Assembly (NCBI GenBank): GCA_008107755.1
Contig: VIRH01000141.1
Location: forward strand, 62,001 to 126,000
DNA length: 64,000 bases
Direction of reading: 5' to 3'
Source: Rhodobacterales bacterium
Lineage (GTDB): Bacteria; Pseudomonadota; Alphaproteobacteria; Rhizobiales; Stappiaceae
The notes beneath the pieces are model-generated. The model searched no databases and had not been told where the DNA came from. It saw nothing but the letters and a program-made list of their open reading frames with translations. This document shows positions 17,839-27,164 of the stretch, one piece after another. How positions within the stretch are numbered: position 1 is the stretch's first letter; each line of letters starts with the position of its first letter. A program made the position numbers and the translations under genes.

Positions 17839-19824
17839 ATGTACGAGTGGATTGAAAAGACTTTCAACTTGGGGGCGGGTTTCACGCAGGTCATCGCTGT
17901 CGTGCTGGCCCTGTCGGCGGTTCTGCTGCTGTTCGGACTGTTCATTTTCGTGCTCAAGCGGCTGACCGGAACAGGCGTCACGCAAACCCGGAGCCGACAG
18001 CCACGCGTGGCCGTGATGGACAGCGCCCCTGTCGATGCCCGGCGCCGTCTTCTTCTCATCCGCCGTGACAATGTCGAACACCTGTTGATGATCGGCGGCC
18101 CCAGCGATGTTGTCGTCGAACAGAACATCGTCCGGAATGCGCCCCTCACCCCCGCGCGTACGACGGCCTATACGCAAGCCGGCACGCCGGGTCATGGGTC
18201 GATAAAGCCCGCGATCGCAGCGGGACCGGATATCCCGGCAACGCCCGACGATCTGATGCCGGACGACGAACCGATTTCCGCAATGCCGCCCGCCTCAAGC
18301 CGCACCGAGCAGGCGCGCCCCACCCCGGCCATGCCTCAGCCACCCGCCCAGGAGCCGGAGCTTCAGGACGACACGTCCGAAGAGGCACAACAACCGGAAC
18401 AGCAACACGCGGACACCCAACGCCCAGAACCGCAACGCGCAGAAGTTTCCCGCCAGGCGCCCTCCAGGGCAGAAGCTGTTCGCCCCGCCGCGGTCCGTCC
18501 TGTGCCGCCGCGCCCGGAAACGCTTGGACAGGAAACGCTTGGACAGGAACCGCAGCGCACGGACGCTGAACGCCGAGAGCCCTCCGCCGAACCGGCGGCA
18601 AAGCCCCAACCGGCGCCGCAGCCGATTGCCGGCCGGCCATATCCCAGGTCAGGCGTGTCTCCTGCCCCTGCCCGCACCGAACCCTCGGTCACCGCCCCTG
18701 CGGCCCCGACGCCGACTGTTCGCCCGGCGGAACCAAGATCCGTCATGGCCGCCTCGCACAGCCGCGCCGATGATCTTTTGCGCGCGGCCACTCAGAACGG
18801 CTTCAACCGCGCCGGATCACGCTCTGTCAGGCAGGAACCGACCCCAGCACCCGTGCCGCCTGTCGAACCGGTCGCTGCTGCGCCCGAAGTCAGGCCGGAC
18901 CCGGCGCCCGATCGCGAAACGGGCGGGGAGGCTTCCGGGACACCGTCTTCTGCTCTCAAGTCGCTCGCCCGCCCCTTCTCCTCGCGTGAGCGGTCCGGTT
19001 ATGGCACCCATTCGATTACCCCGCCTGCGTCAGGACCGGCGGCACGGGCAAAGACTGCCCTCTTGAAACCTGTCGAAACGACGCTGGTAACCGCTCGGTT
19101 CGAACCGGTGATCGAGGGCGGCGAAGACATCCCGATCAACCCGGCAGGAACCGCCCCTTCGGTCTCGACCGGCGTGGTCGAACCCTCCACCCTTGAAGAC
19201 GAGCTCGCAGCCGTTCCGCCCGCCGCCTCCGCAACCGAAACCCCGGCCTCACCGGAAGAGGAAACGGCAGTATCCGCTTCCCCGGTCGTTTCCGACCCCC
19301 AGGGCTCGGCGGAGCAAACCGCGGAGACAGGCGAGACGACAAGCGCAGACACCGATACAGCCCCTGAGGATACCGGCGAAGATCTGGCGTCCGAACCCCG
19401 GGCGGCTTCGGAACCGACCTCGCCCGTTGCCCTCGACCTGGAAGACCTCCTGGAGGACGCGCCGCCGTCGGAAGACACCTCGGACGAAGAGGAGCGCTCG
19501 GCGGAAGCGGCACCTCAGAGCGGCGACGAAACGCCGGCTCGCGAAACGGCCTCCGAAGCAGACGTCAACCATGAGGAAGAGGGCGACGACGAAGATGCCC
19601 CCGCGCCTGCTGCAACGGTGGTGGCGCCGGTTGCCGCGCCGACGTCCTCGCCCGCTGCACCTTCAGGGACGGCGCGGGCACCCGAAGTCATGGCCGAGCC
19701 ACGTCCGTCTGTCTCCTCCGATGGGTCTGACACGGACCGGAAGAAGAGCTTGAGCGACCGGAATCCCATCGAGGACGAGATGGCCAAGATACTCGACGAA
19801 CTGGGTGGACGGACGAGGTCATGA
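17839..19824 (+). CDS. fliO: Flagellar export protein FliO with very long disordered tail
   Basis: A 661-residue protein. The first 100 or so residues are a normal FliO: one membrane helix (TQVIAVVLALSAVLLLFGLF) and the conserved short domain ending RRLLLIRRDNVEHLLMIGGPSDVVVE. FliO chaperones FliP during export-gate assembly. The remaining 550 residues are rich in Pro, Ala, Glu, Arg and Ser and look disordered. They include a tandem ETLGQ repeat and an acidic C-terminal third, and end with a short ordered-looking segment PIEDEMAKILDELGGR. The ATG at 17839 follows AGGA; an upstream open frame of 22 codons is not needed. It overlaps fliP by four bases (ATGA). E. coli FliO is about 120 residues, so the tail is exceptional. 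Confidence 0.88.
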   Translation: MYEWIEKTFNLGAGFTQVIAVVLALSAVLLLFGLFIFVLKRLTGTGVTQTRSRQPRVAVMDSAPVDARRRLLLIRRDNVEHLLMIGGPSDVVVEQNIVRNAPLTPARTTAYTQAGTPGHGSIKPAIAAGPDIPATPDDLMPDDEPISAMPPASSRTEQARPTPAMPQPPAQEPELQDDTSEEAQQPEQQHADTQRPEPQRAEVSRQAPSRAEAVRPAAVRPVPPRPETLGQETLGQEPQRTDAERREPSAEPAAKPQPAPQPIAGRPYPRSGVSPAPARTEPSVTAPAAPTPTVRPAEPRSVMAASHSRADDLLRAATQNGFNRAGSRSVRQEPTPAPVPPVEPVAAAPEVRPDPAPDRETGGEASGTPSSALKSLARPFSSRERSGYGTHSITPPASGPAARAKTALLKPVETTLVTARFEPVIEGGEDIPINPAGTAPSVSTGVVEPSTLEDELAAVPPAASATETPASPEEETAVSASPVVSDPQGSAEQTAETGETTSADTDTAPEDTGEDLASEPRAASEPTSPVALDLEDLLEDAPPSEDTSDEEERSAEAAPQSGDETPARETASEADVNHEEEGDDEDAPAPAATVVAPVAAPTSSPAAPSGTARAPEVMAEPRPSVSSDGSDTDRKKSLSDRNPIEDEMAKILDELGGRTRS

Positions 19825-20588
19825 TCCGGTCGCATCGCGCGGTAAAGTGGTTGGGTCTGGCAGGCGCGGCAGCGGCGGTGGTCGCCCTTTTCGCCATATT
19901 CGCCAGCCCGGCCATGGCGCAGGACATCTCGATCGGCTTCGGCGACGACGCAAGCCTGACCGAGCGCGCCGTCCAGATCGTCATCCTGCTGACGATCCTC
20001 TCGCTGGCACCGTCGATCCTCGTCATGGTGACGAGTTTCACGCGTATTGTCGTCGTTCTGTCGCTGCTGCGCTCGGCGATCGGCCTTCAGACGGCTCCGC
20101 CCAACATGGTCATGATTTCGCTGGCCCTGTTCCTGTCAGCGTTTATCATGATGCCGACGATACAGGAGTCCTATGACGCCGGTGTCCAGCCCCTGATCGA
20201 CGGCGACATCGAACTGGATCAGGCCTTCGAGCGTGCATCCGATCCTTTCCGGACCTTCATGCTGTCCCAGGTCCGCGAGCAGGACCTCGCGTTGTTCCAG
20301 GAGCTTTCCGGCCAGGATGCGCCCGAGGGACCGGAAGACCTGTCCCTGGCAGTCCTGACACCCGCCTTCATGATTTCCGAATTGCGGCGCGCTTTCGAGA
20401 TCGGTTTCCTGCTTTATCTGCCGTTTCTGATCATCGACCTTGTCGTCGCCTCTGTCCTCATGTCCATGGGCATGATGATGCTTCCGCCCGTGGTGATCTC
20501 TCTGCCGTTCAAGCTGATCTTCTTCGTGCTGGTCGATGGCTGGAACCTGGTCGCGGGCTCACTCGTCAAGAGCTTCGGCGGCGGATAG
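19821..20588 (+). CDS. fliP: Flagellar export apparatus protein FliP
   Basis: A 255-residue FliP with a signal peptide-like N terminus (LAGAAAAVVALFAIFASPAMA) and the highly conserved MVTSFTRIVVVLSLLRSAIG and VTPAFMISELRRAFEIGF-type blocks (here LTPAFMISELRRAFEIG). It forms the core of the export gate with FliQ and FliR. It overlaps fliO as ATGA, so the two are coupled although the rest of the gate is encoded on the opposite strand. Confidence 0.96.
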   Translation: MIRSHRAVKWLGLAGAAAAVVALFAIFASPAMAQDISIGFGDDASLTERAVQIVILLTILSLAPSILVMVTSFTRIVVVLSLLRSAIGLQTAPPNMVMISLALFLSAFIMMPTIQESYDAGVQPLIDGDIELDQAFERASDPFRTFMLSQVREQDLALFQELSGQDAPEGPEDLSLAVLTPAFMISELRRAFEIGFLLYLPFLIIDLVVASVLMSMGMMMLPPVVISLPFKLIFFVLVDGWNLVAGSLVKSFGGG

Positions 20589-20690
20589 CGGCAGACGGCG
20601 ACAGATCACGCCCACCGCCGCAAGCCCCTGGTAAAACTACTCAAATTGAGTAAAAATTAATTCAATATCGAGATACTGCGAACTCGGCCC

Positions 20691-20707
20691 AGGAGGCGTG
20701 GCCTCCT
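20691..20707 (+). promoter_or_regulatory. Hairpin enclosing AGGAGG upstream of the DUF2336 gene
   Basis: AGGAGGC and GCCTCCT pair perfectly around a GTG loop. The stem contains a full Shine-Dalgarno-like AGGAGG. The GTG in the loop opens an 11-codon frame whose stop TGA (20728) overlaps the GTG start of the next gene. This could be a leader element that couples or hides translation signals; it is only a structural observation. Confidence 0.35.
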
Positions 20708-20726
20708 CCCTACTTGCGGTATTGAA

Positions 20727-21785
20727 GTGATACAAAAACAACTGGAAAAACTCGCCAGACTCAAGGATCCCGAGGCGCGCTCCGACCTGATCAGAGCGCT
20801 CGTCCGGGAGTACGCACGGTCGGAGGAACACGACCCCAGCGAGCTCGAACGCGATCTTTTTTCGAAGATTGTCCTGTCGGTCTTCGAGCAGCTGGACCTG
20901 GACGCGCGATATGAACTCGTCGTCCGCCTCGCCAAGACCGATCGCATCACATCCGAACTGGCGGACCGTCTTGCACAGGAGGATCACAAGCTCTCCGAGC
21001 CGGTCATCGAAGGGTCTCCCGTCATCAGCCGGAAAGCCCTTATGATGCTGGCGAAGAACGGTGGCGACGACAAGCGCCTTTCAGTATCGCACCGGCCGGA
21101 TCTTTGCGAAGACATCACCGATACACTTATCGCAAGAAGCAGCCGGAACGTGGTGCATTCTCTTCTCGCAAACCTCAAGGCGCCCTTTTCGATCAGAAGC
21201 GTGCTCGCGCTTTTGATCTTTGCCAACACGGAAATCGAGGTGCTCGCCAGCATTGCGAAGCGGGCCATGAAGGAAAAACCGTTCCGGAAAACTCTCAAGC
21301 TTGTTCTGCAGACCAATTGCCCTCTTGTGCCACCACCGCTCCGCAAAGCACTCGAGGCCGACGATCTGGTTCCTCTGGCGCACCTCGTCAAGGACATCAA
21401 GCGCGATCACGATATCGAACTGGAAGGCATCGCCTATTCCCGCCACGAGGCCAGCATCCAGATCGCCAATGGGGAGCTGTCCTTCGACGCGATCCTGCGG
21501 ACCCTGTTCGAGCAGTCACGCCTCGACGCCGCCATCTGGCTCATCAGCCGGAAGATCAACCTCTCGGACGGCGTCGTCGCCGACACGCTGAAATCCAATG
21601 CCGACGGCGCGATAATGCGGCTGATGCTGCAGACCGGCATTCAGGACAGGACCTACCGCGACTTCCTGAAAGCCAGATGCGCCTGGCTTGACCGCAGCAC
21701 CCGGGCCATTCCGGAACTGGTGATGCGATACAGGGCGGAAATGAAAAAGGCTGACCGGGTGCAGATTCCCTTGGCCGCCAACTGA
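20727..21785 (+). CDS. DUF2336 domain protein
   Basis: A 352-residue, mainly alpha-helical cytoplasmic protein of the DUF2336 family, found in many alphaproteobacteria and of unknown function. Visible stretches include VIEGSPVISRKALMMLAKNGGDDKR and repeated helical units with aliphatic periodicity. It opens with an acidic and basic helical N terminus (QKQLEKLARLKDPEARSDLI). The start is a GTG with only a weak ribosome-binding site close by; no ATG exists until far downstream. It stands alone, 138 bp after fliP and convergent with the TPR gene. Its place suggests, but does not show, a motility or regulatory role. Confidence 0.75.
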   Translation: MIQKQLEKLARLKDPEARSDLIRALVREYARSEEHDPSELERDLFSKIVLSVFEQLDLDARYELVVRLAKTDRITSELADRLAQEDHKLSEPVIEGSPVISRKALMMLAKNGGDDKRLSVSHRPDLCEDITDTLIARSSRNVVHSLLANLKAPFSIRSVLALLIFANTEIEVLASIAKRAMKEKPFRKTLKLVLQTNCPLVPPPLRKALEADDLVPLAHLVKDIKRDHDIELEGIAYSRHEASIQIANGELSFDAILRTLFEQSRLDAAIWLISRKINLSDGVVADTLKSNADGAIMRLMLQTGIQDRTYRDFLKARCAWLDRSTRAIPELVMRYRAEMKKADRVQIPLAAN

Positions 21786-21933
21786 ACAGCCTGACTGCCA
21801 GCGAAGCACTTTCAAAGAGATCGCGCTGCGCGACGCCGCCGCCTTTCAGGGCAGCTTGTACATCCAGATGTGTGTTTTTCGAGGCGGACAGGAGAGTGAT
21901 CCGGTCCCTGTCGAAGGGCCGCCATGTCGGGCT

Positions 21934-21951
21934 CCGGAAGCGGCCTTCCGG
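21934..21951. terminator. Hairpin between convergent DUF2336 and TPR genes
   Basis: CCGGAAG and CTTCCGG pair around a four-base loop in the 193-bp gap between two convergent genes. No T tract follows on either strand. It may serve both transcripts as a weak terminator. Confidence 0.3.
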
Positions 21952-21978
21952 TTCATCCTTAGAGGCGTGCGTTCGTTT

Positions 21979-24900
21979 CTAGCCGGCTGGTGGCGCGGTC
22001 GGTGCGCCGGAAGCCGACTGGTCGGGGCTGCGGTCGGGCGACATGTACTGGCGGCGATATTCCTTCAGGAACGTCTCCAGGCTGTCGATCTCGGCAAGCC
22101 GGCTGGCAACTTCCATGAACTCAACCCCTTGCGAGGCGATGGGACGGGTGACGACCTCAAAGGCGCTTGCCTCCGGGCTGTCCGCCATCTTGGTCATATA
22201 TTTGGTCTGCAGCCGCTCCAGGCTGAGCTGATCGCCCGCCAGCGAATAGGCAATGGCCGCGCGCAGGATGGCCCGCCGCTCCAGATCGTCGAGCGGGATG
22301 TTGTCAGACCAGCGCGAGCCATGCATCGCTTCCAGCTGCTCACCTGCCTCGCGCCAGCTTTCGGCAGCCCAGAACGTGTCCGCTCGCAGCCGATCGACGT
22401 CGGACCCACGCATGTTGCGGACAAGTTCCAGCGCCAGATCCGGACGCCCGCTTTCGGTCAGCGCCCTCGCCTCGACGATATTGCGCTGCCGCTCCAGAGT
22501 CGAAGGCAGGCTCGACTGGCGGGTTCTGTTGAGGACGCGCAGCGCCTCATCCGGCCTCCGGTCCATCAGATAGATTGCGGCCAGATCGGCTGCGACCTGC
22601 GCACGGGCGGCGCCCTTGAGGCGATTATCGACCTGATGCCGCAGCAGTTCGGTCGCCTGATCAAGCAGATCAACCTCCACCAGACGTTTTGCCAGAAGAC
22701 GAACCATTTCGTCGCCATGGCGTCCGATCGGCGTCAGCTCACGAAAGTCATAGAAAAGCGCCAGTGCCTTCACCGGCTGCATCTCATCAGCCTTGCCGTC
22801 CAGGAACAGGGAGTTGAAGAGCGCGTTCATCTCTTCCTGCAGGAGGCGTGTCGTGTCGGAATCCGGCTTTGCCTGCACCGCCGATTTCATCGCCTCGAAG
22901 GCTTCCCTGTACTGACCGCGTTCGGCGTGAAGCTGGGCCAGGAAGCGTAGCGTTTTCAGTTCGATCTCGTCGCCGCGCCACGACGTCGCCAGTCCGGCCA
23001 GACGATCTATGGTTTCATCCGCATTGATCGCCCCATCCCTGTAGCGGATACGCAGCGCACGATATTCCGCTTCTGCCGCACGCGGCCGGTCGTCCGATCG
23101 GGTCACCAGATCGAACACGGTCAACGCTTCCTGCGACCGGCCGGAGGCGTCGGCAACGCGTCCGCGGAGGATATCGTAGCGCGCCGCCTGATCGGAAGAC
23201 ACTTCGCTCGGCTCGATCTCTGCCAGCACACCGTTGGCCATGCCGAAGTCGTTCACTTCGACCAGCGCCTGCGCAGCAGCAAGCTTGAATTCCGTCTGGA
23301 TCGCGGGCGGATAGTTGCCAACGACAGCGCGGCCGCGCGGCATGGCAATGCGCGCCGGCGTCCAGTTGCCGAGCTGCACATCGACAATGGTCTGCCAGAC
23401 GGCTGCATCCGGACTGTTTTTCAGGTCGGGACGGTTCAGAAAGGTATAGGCTTCGTCCACACGGCCGGCGATCGTCTGCGCTGCCCCCATCATAAGGTTG
23501 AAGGAGCTGTCCTCCGCAAGCGCCGGCTCTTCCTCGAGCGCAAGCGTCAGCAGACCAAGGGCTTCCTGAGCGAACTGATGTGCGAGGTAGAAGCGCGCCA
23601 GCGCAACAAGAGCCTGGCGCCGCTTGCCCTCCGGCGCCCTTGCAAGGTCGTCCTGCAGTTCGGCAAGGCGCTTGCGGAAGGCCTTCGGGCCAACCGTGCT
23701 GAGCGAGACAAACTCCAGATAATTGCCTTCCTCGGGATCCACGATCGTGTTGAAGGCCCCCGTGCCGCCCCGAAGATGCTTGTTGGAGAGGGCGAGGCCG
23801 CCGCGCTTTTCGATGATGACATCGTCACCAAGCAGCTTCATTTCCACATCGTCGGACCGGGCAACCACGGCGATGCCCTGGGCGGAGCTCAGGGCATCGA
23901 GATCGACAAATTTCTGCGGCTTGAGCAACCCGCGCGGCGGGCCGAGCCCGGTAACGACCGAGATCTTGTCGCCGACGAACGGATCTTCGATCTCGCGGAT
24001 GTTTCGCGGGTCCTTGTAGAGGATGCGCAGGACCGAGTTTCCGTCACCGCGCACGGTCCGTTCCATCCGCAACGGGATGGACGGTTCCAGGATCATGTCA
24101 CCGATGACGAGCGACCAGGCATTGCCGTCAACACCGACCGTTGCCAGCACCGGGTCGTTCATGTCCATGCGCAGAATCTGATAGTCGCCAAATTGCTGAA
24201 CGTCGATCGTCTTGGCCGTTTCGGACAGCGCCGACACAAGCCCGCGCGTTTCGATGGTCGCATCCGTATCGAACACCAGCCAGATGCTGTCGTTGCGCCG
24301 GAAGACCGCGCTCGAGACCGGCTCGGAGAACGGAAAGACGACACGAACCGTATTTCCGATCCGGCGCGCTTCCGCTGAGACGAAGTTGCGGGTTTCATCG
24401 GCGAAGTTTGCAGGCGGCTGTTCGGGAGAAGGCGGCCCCGGCTCGAAATCCCGACCGCCTGCGGCGCGCCAAACCTCAAGCGACCTCGTCCGCTGCTGAA
24501 CCGGAAGCTCGATGGGCGCCGGAATGTTGCTTCCGCCCAAGGTCCCCTGTTGGCGAACCTCAACCGGCGCCACGCCGACAGGCGCTTGCGGCGTTTCAGG
24601 CTGGCTCACATCGGCCGCCTCGGCCGGTGCCGCAGGACGATTTTCCTGGCCGTCCGCGTTCCCGGTTTCCTCCATCGCATCGGCATCAGCGGCAGCGTCG
24701 GCTGGATTGGCCTGTCCCGGCACCTGCTTGGAAAGATCCAGCATGGGCGCGCGGCGGGTAAATTCCTCGTCATTCCCCGCACCGCCCTGGGCAGCGGTTC
24801 CGGCAAGCGGAAGCGCTCCCGGCGAAGCCTGGGCAACCTGGACCTGCCGGTCCGACGCAACCTCGGGAGCATTCTCGATCTGCAGAGCTTCAGGGATGGT

Positions 24901-26337
24901 GGCCGTGACCAGATCGTCGGTCCCTGTGTCCTGAGACGCATCGGAAGAGGCAAGCTCGGGAGCGGGAAGCGTTTCGACCACCGGGGCGGTGGTTGCGATA
25001 TCACTTGCCATGTCAGCCATCTGCGACGCGAAAGGCGCATCGGCGCTATCTGCCGAACCAGCCGGTTTCGGCCGCGGCATCATCGCCAGCAGGCCGCTCT
25101 GTCCGGAGGGCTCTGCCGCAGCCTGAGTGGAGGGGGGCGATTGCGGCTCGACCTGGCCGGGAAGGTTCTGCGGATCAGCCTGCCCGGTTTCCTGCGTGTC
25201 CGGTTCCGGCGCAGGCGGTGCGTTTCGCTGCGCCGGGTCGAGCGGCAGGATGGTATAGGCAGGGGATTCGTCGGCGCTCGATCCGCTAAATTCACTGGTC
25301 GCTGCAGGCTGGACGCGCGCGCCCCGCTCATCTGCTTCGCGTGTATCGCGCAGGCCCGGAGCGTTGATCACTTCCTTCCGGTTGCCGCTGTCCTCGACGG
25401 AAAGCTCCCGGTCGATCATAGCGTTTGCCGGATCCTTGACCTTCATGTCCTCTGGCGTGACATCGATGACATAGGTCTGGTCTTCCCGGAAGGCCCGGAT
25501 ATCGACCGACGGCTCCACGCGCATCAGGAACTTGAGCTTGCCCTTGTCGAGAAACGATGTCGCGTCGATGACACCCGGCGGAAGGTGGGCACGCAGGTGG
25601 GAAACGTCGAGCTGGGCCGGGTGATTGAAGGTGACGCGGATGATGTCGTTTTCGCGCACGAAGGCGGTGTCGAACCTCAGTGTCCAGTCGAACACCAGAC
25701 GAGTGAATGTCGGATGTTCGCCGACATGGAGCGTCACTTCAGGGCCTTCCTGTACCTTGAGCCGTGCCTGCTCCAGCGCGCGGACCTTGCGCATGGCCTC
25801 TTCGGCCCGCTTGGCAAGTTCGCGCACCACATCGTCGGGCAGGCCGGGCGGCAGCCCCTGCCAGTCCATTGGCAGGATATCGACGAAGAGCTTCTCGCCG
25901 GCCTCAAGGGTGTTGATCTGAAACTGGTTTTTAAGGGCAAAACGGATCGCGCTGCCATCGGGGTCGCGGCGCGCGATCGACACGTAGTCCTTGAGATCCA
26001 GCGGAACGTCGTCGACATTGATGTCGATCGGCTCCTCGAAGGAAATGCGCAGAACACCGCCGGTGATCACGGCATCATAGACGGGCAGCAGCGTCCGGTC
26101 CTTGAAGGTCAGCACGATACGGCCGTAGTTTTCCGCCTCATGAACGCTGAGTTCGACGGGATCGAGCACATCTTGTGCTACCGCCGGACCGGAAAGCTGG
26201 ACGCCAAGACACAACAGGGCCGCCCCGGCACCGCGCACGGCGGACCGGCACCAGCCGGAGACGGCGGTCCTCAATATCGTTCGTGCTGTCAGGAGTGCCC
26301 CTGCCAAAGTCGCCTTGTCCCTGGATATCGCCAACAC
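21979..26337 (-). CDS. Giant periplasmic TPR protein of the motor operon
   Basis: A 1452-residue protein I cannot name. The N terminus is a long signal sequence with hydrophobic core GAGAALLCLGVQLSG and likely cleavage at AVA-QD. Three beta-rich segments follow at about residues 55-155, 195-290 and 645-745, each with a pattern like IVLTFKDRTLLP or VRVVFPFSEPV, similar to AMIN domains. Residues 300-640 are a Pro/Ala/Gln/Glu-rich linker. From about 860 to the end are helical tetratricopeptide-like repeats (for example RRQALVALARFYLAHQFAQE). The tail is a short Pro-rich stretch. The start codon is GTG. It is the last gene after fliL-fliM-DUF6468-motE-like, 86 bp downstream, so a structural role at the motor or in the periplasm is likely. 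AMIN plus TPR resembles FimV-like peptidoglycan-linked scaffolds. Confidence 0.75.
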   Translation of the reverse strand: MLAISRDKATLAGALLTARTILRTAVSGWCRSAVRGAGAALLCLGVQLSGPAVAQDVLDPVELSVHEAENYGRIVLTFKDRTLLPVYDAVITGGVLRISFEEPIDINVDDVPLDLKDYVSIARRDPDGSAIRFALKNQFQINTLEAGEKLFVDILPMDWQGLPPGLPDDVVRELAKRAEEAMRKVRALEQARLKVQEGPEVTLHVGEHPTFTRLVFDWTLRFDTAFVRENDIIRVTFNHPAQLDVSHLRAHLPPGVIDATSFLDKGKLKFLMRVEPSVDIRAFREDQTYVIDVTPEDMKVKDPANAMIDRELSVEDSGNRKEVINAPGLRDTREADERGARVQPAATSEFSGSSADESPAYTILPLDPAQRNAPPAPEPDTQETGQADPQNLPGQVEPQSPPSTQAAAEPSGQSGLLAMMPRPKPAGSADSADAPFASQMADMASDIATTAPVVETLPAPELASSDASQDTGTDDLVTATIPEALQIENAPEVASDRQVQVAQASPGALPLAGTAAQGGAGNDEEFTRRAPMLDLSKQVPGQANPADAAADADAMEETGNADGQENRPAAPAEAADVSQPETPQAPVGVAPVEVRQQGTLGGSNIPAPIELPVQQRTRSLEVWRAAGGRDFEPGPPSPEQPPANFADETRNFVSAEARRIGNTVRVVFPFSEPVSSAVFRRNDSIWLVFDTDATIETRGLVSALSETAKTIDVQQFGDYQILRMDMNDPVLATVGVDGNAWSLVIGDMILEPSIPLRMERTVRGDGNSVLRILYKDPRNIREIEDPFVGDKISVVTGLGPPRGLLKPQKFVDLDALSSAQGIAVVARSDDVEMKLLGDDVIIEKRGGLALSNKHLRGGTGAFNTIVDPEEGNYLEFVSLSTVGPKAFRKRLAELQDDLARAPEGKRRQALVALARFYLAHQFAQEALGLLTLALEEEPALAEDSSFNLMMGAAQTIAGRVDEAYTFLNRPDLKNSPDAAVWQTIVDVQLGNWTPARIAMPRGRAVVGNYPPAIQTEFKLAAAQALVEVNDFGMANGVLAEIEPSEVSSDQAARYDILRGRVADASGRSQEALTVFDLVTRSDDRPRAAEAEYRALRIRYRDGAINADETIDRLAGLATSWRGDEIELKTLRFLAQLHAERGQYREAFEAMKSAVQAKPDSDTTRLLQEEMNALFNSLFLDGKADEMQPVKALALFYDFRELTPIGRHGDEMVRLLAKRLVEVDLLDQATELLRHQVDNRLKGAARAQVAADLAAIYLMDRRPDEALRVLNRTRQSSLPSTLERQRNIVEARALTESGRPDLALELVRNMRGSDVDRLRADTFWAAESWREAGEQLEAMHGSRWSDNIPLDDLERRAILRAAIAYSLAGDQLSLERLQTKYMTKMADSPEASAFEVVTRPIASQGVEFMEVASRLAEIDSLETFLKEYRRQYMSPDRSPDQSASGAPTAPPAG

Positions 26338-26423
26338 ACGATTGTTAGTCTTTTGTTCTTAACGTGCCCTTACGCGACCAGCATAAACCCGGCCTCTTTC
26401 GCCGGCTTTATGCATCCGGCCAC

Positions 26424-27164
26424 CTAATTCGACTGAATCTTCGGCAGCACGCTTTGCGTCGGGACCTGGGCCTGGTCGCCCGTGTCCTCCGTCATCGTGC
26501 CGTCGGTGTCGCTCGCAATAGCCACCGTGAGCTTTTCCGCCGCGTCCGGAGACATCCTTGCAAGGACGTCCGCCATCTTCCTGGGCTTCATCTTGCGCAC
26601 GACCTTGAGCAGGATAGGCAGACTGAGGCGATCAAAGATCCGCGCAGCATCCTTCGGCTTCATGCTCTCGTACATGGTCACAAGACTGGCGATGTCGTCC
26701 TTTTCCTGCTGCTTCTTTTCCTCCACCACAGACCCGATGCTTTCCTCCAGCTTCTTCAGTTCCTGAAGCTGTTTCTGGATGCGCTCCTCGGTCGCCTGCA
26801 GGAGCTTTTCCCGCATGTCGAGTTCACCTGCCTGCTCGTTGAGGGTCTCCCGCCGCTTGCCGAGACTTTCAAGAACCGCCCTCTCTGCAGCGGAGCCGCC
26901 GATTTCAAGACTTTGTGGCAGCGCGGGCACATCGGACGAACCATCGCCCGGCGGTTGAGGCCCGGCAACATCGCCCTCCTCTCCGGAGGCTGCGGGCGTT
27001 GCATCCGCGCCCCCCTCGGCAGAGGTCTCCTGCGAATTTTCCTGTGCGATTGCACCGTTGATGGGAAGATGGTCGCTCTCCGGCCCCAGAACGAGGGCGA
27101 GCAGCTTCAACGCGAGCAACGCGCTCGCGGCAATTCCCAGCAAAGGCAGCAATCTCAGATTCAT
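26424..27164 (-). CDS. MotE-like periplasmic protein (MgtE-N-like domain)
   Basis: A 246-residue protein with an N-terminal membrane anchor or signal (LLPLLGIAASALLALKLLALVLG), a Gly/Ala/Pro-rich stretch, a coiled coil (about residues 95-160, rich in Glu, Lys and Gln) and a C-terminal domain with MKPKDAARIFDRLSLPILLKVVRKMKPRKMADVLARM. That last part is the MgtE intracellular N domain-like fold found in MotE, a motor-related protein described in Sinorhizobium. The start overlaps the stop of the DUF6468 gene by four bases. Assignment as MotE rests on domain order and on its flagellar operon. Confidence 0.75.
   Translation of the reverse strand: MNLRLLPLLGIAASALLALKLLALVLGPESDHLPINGAIAQENSQETSAEGGADATPAASGEEGDVAGPQPPGDGSSDVPALPQSLEIGGSAAERAVLESLGKRRETLNEQAGELDMREKLLQATEERIQKQLQELKKLEESIGSVVEEKKQQEKDDIASLVTMYESMKPKDAARIFDRLSLPILLKVVRKMKPRKMADVLARMSPDAAEKLTVAIASDTDGTMTEDTGDQAQVPTQSVLPKIQSN

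Noticed and set aside
24550..26427. 625-codon open frame on the plus strand
   Set aside because: Antisense to the TPR gene, with an amino-acid make-up typical of a shadow frame (His, Arg, Asp rich).
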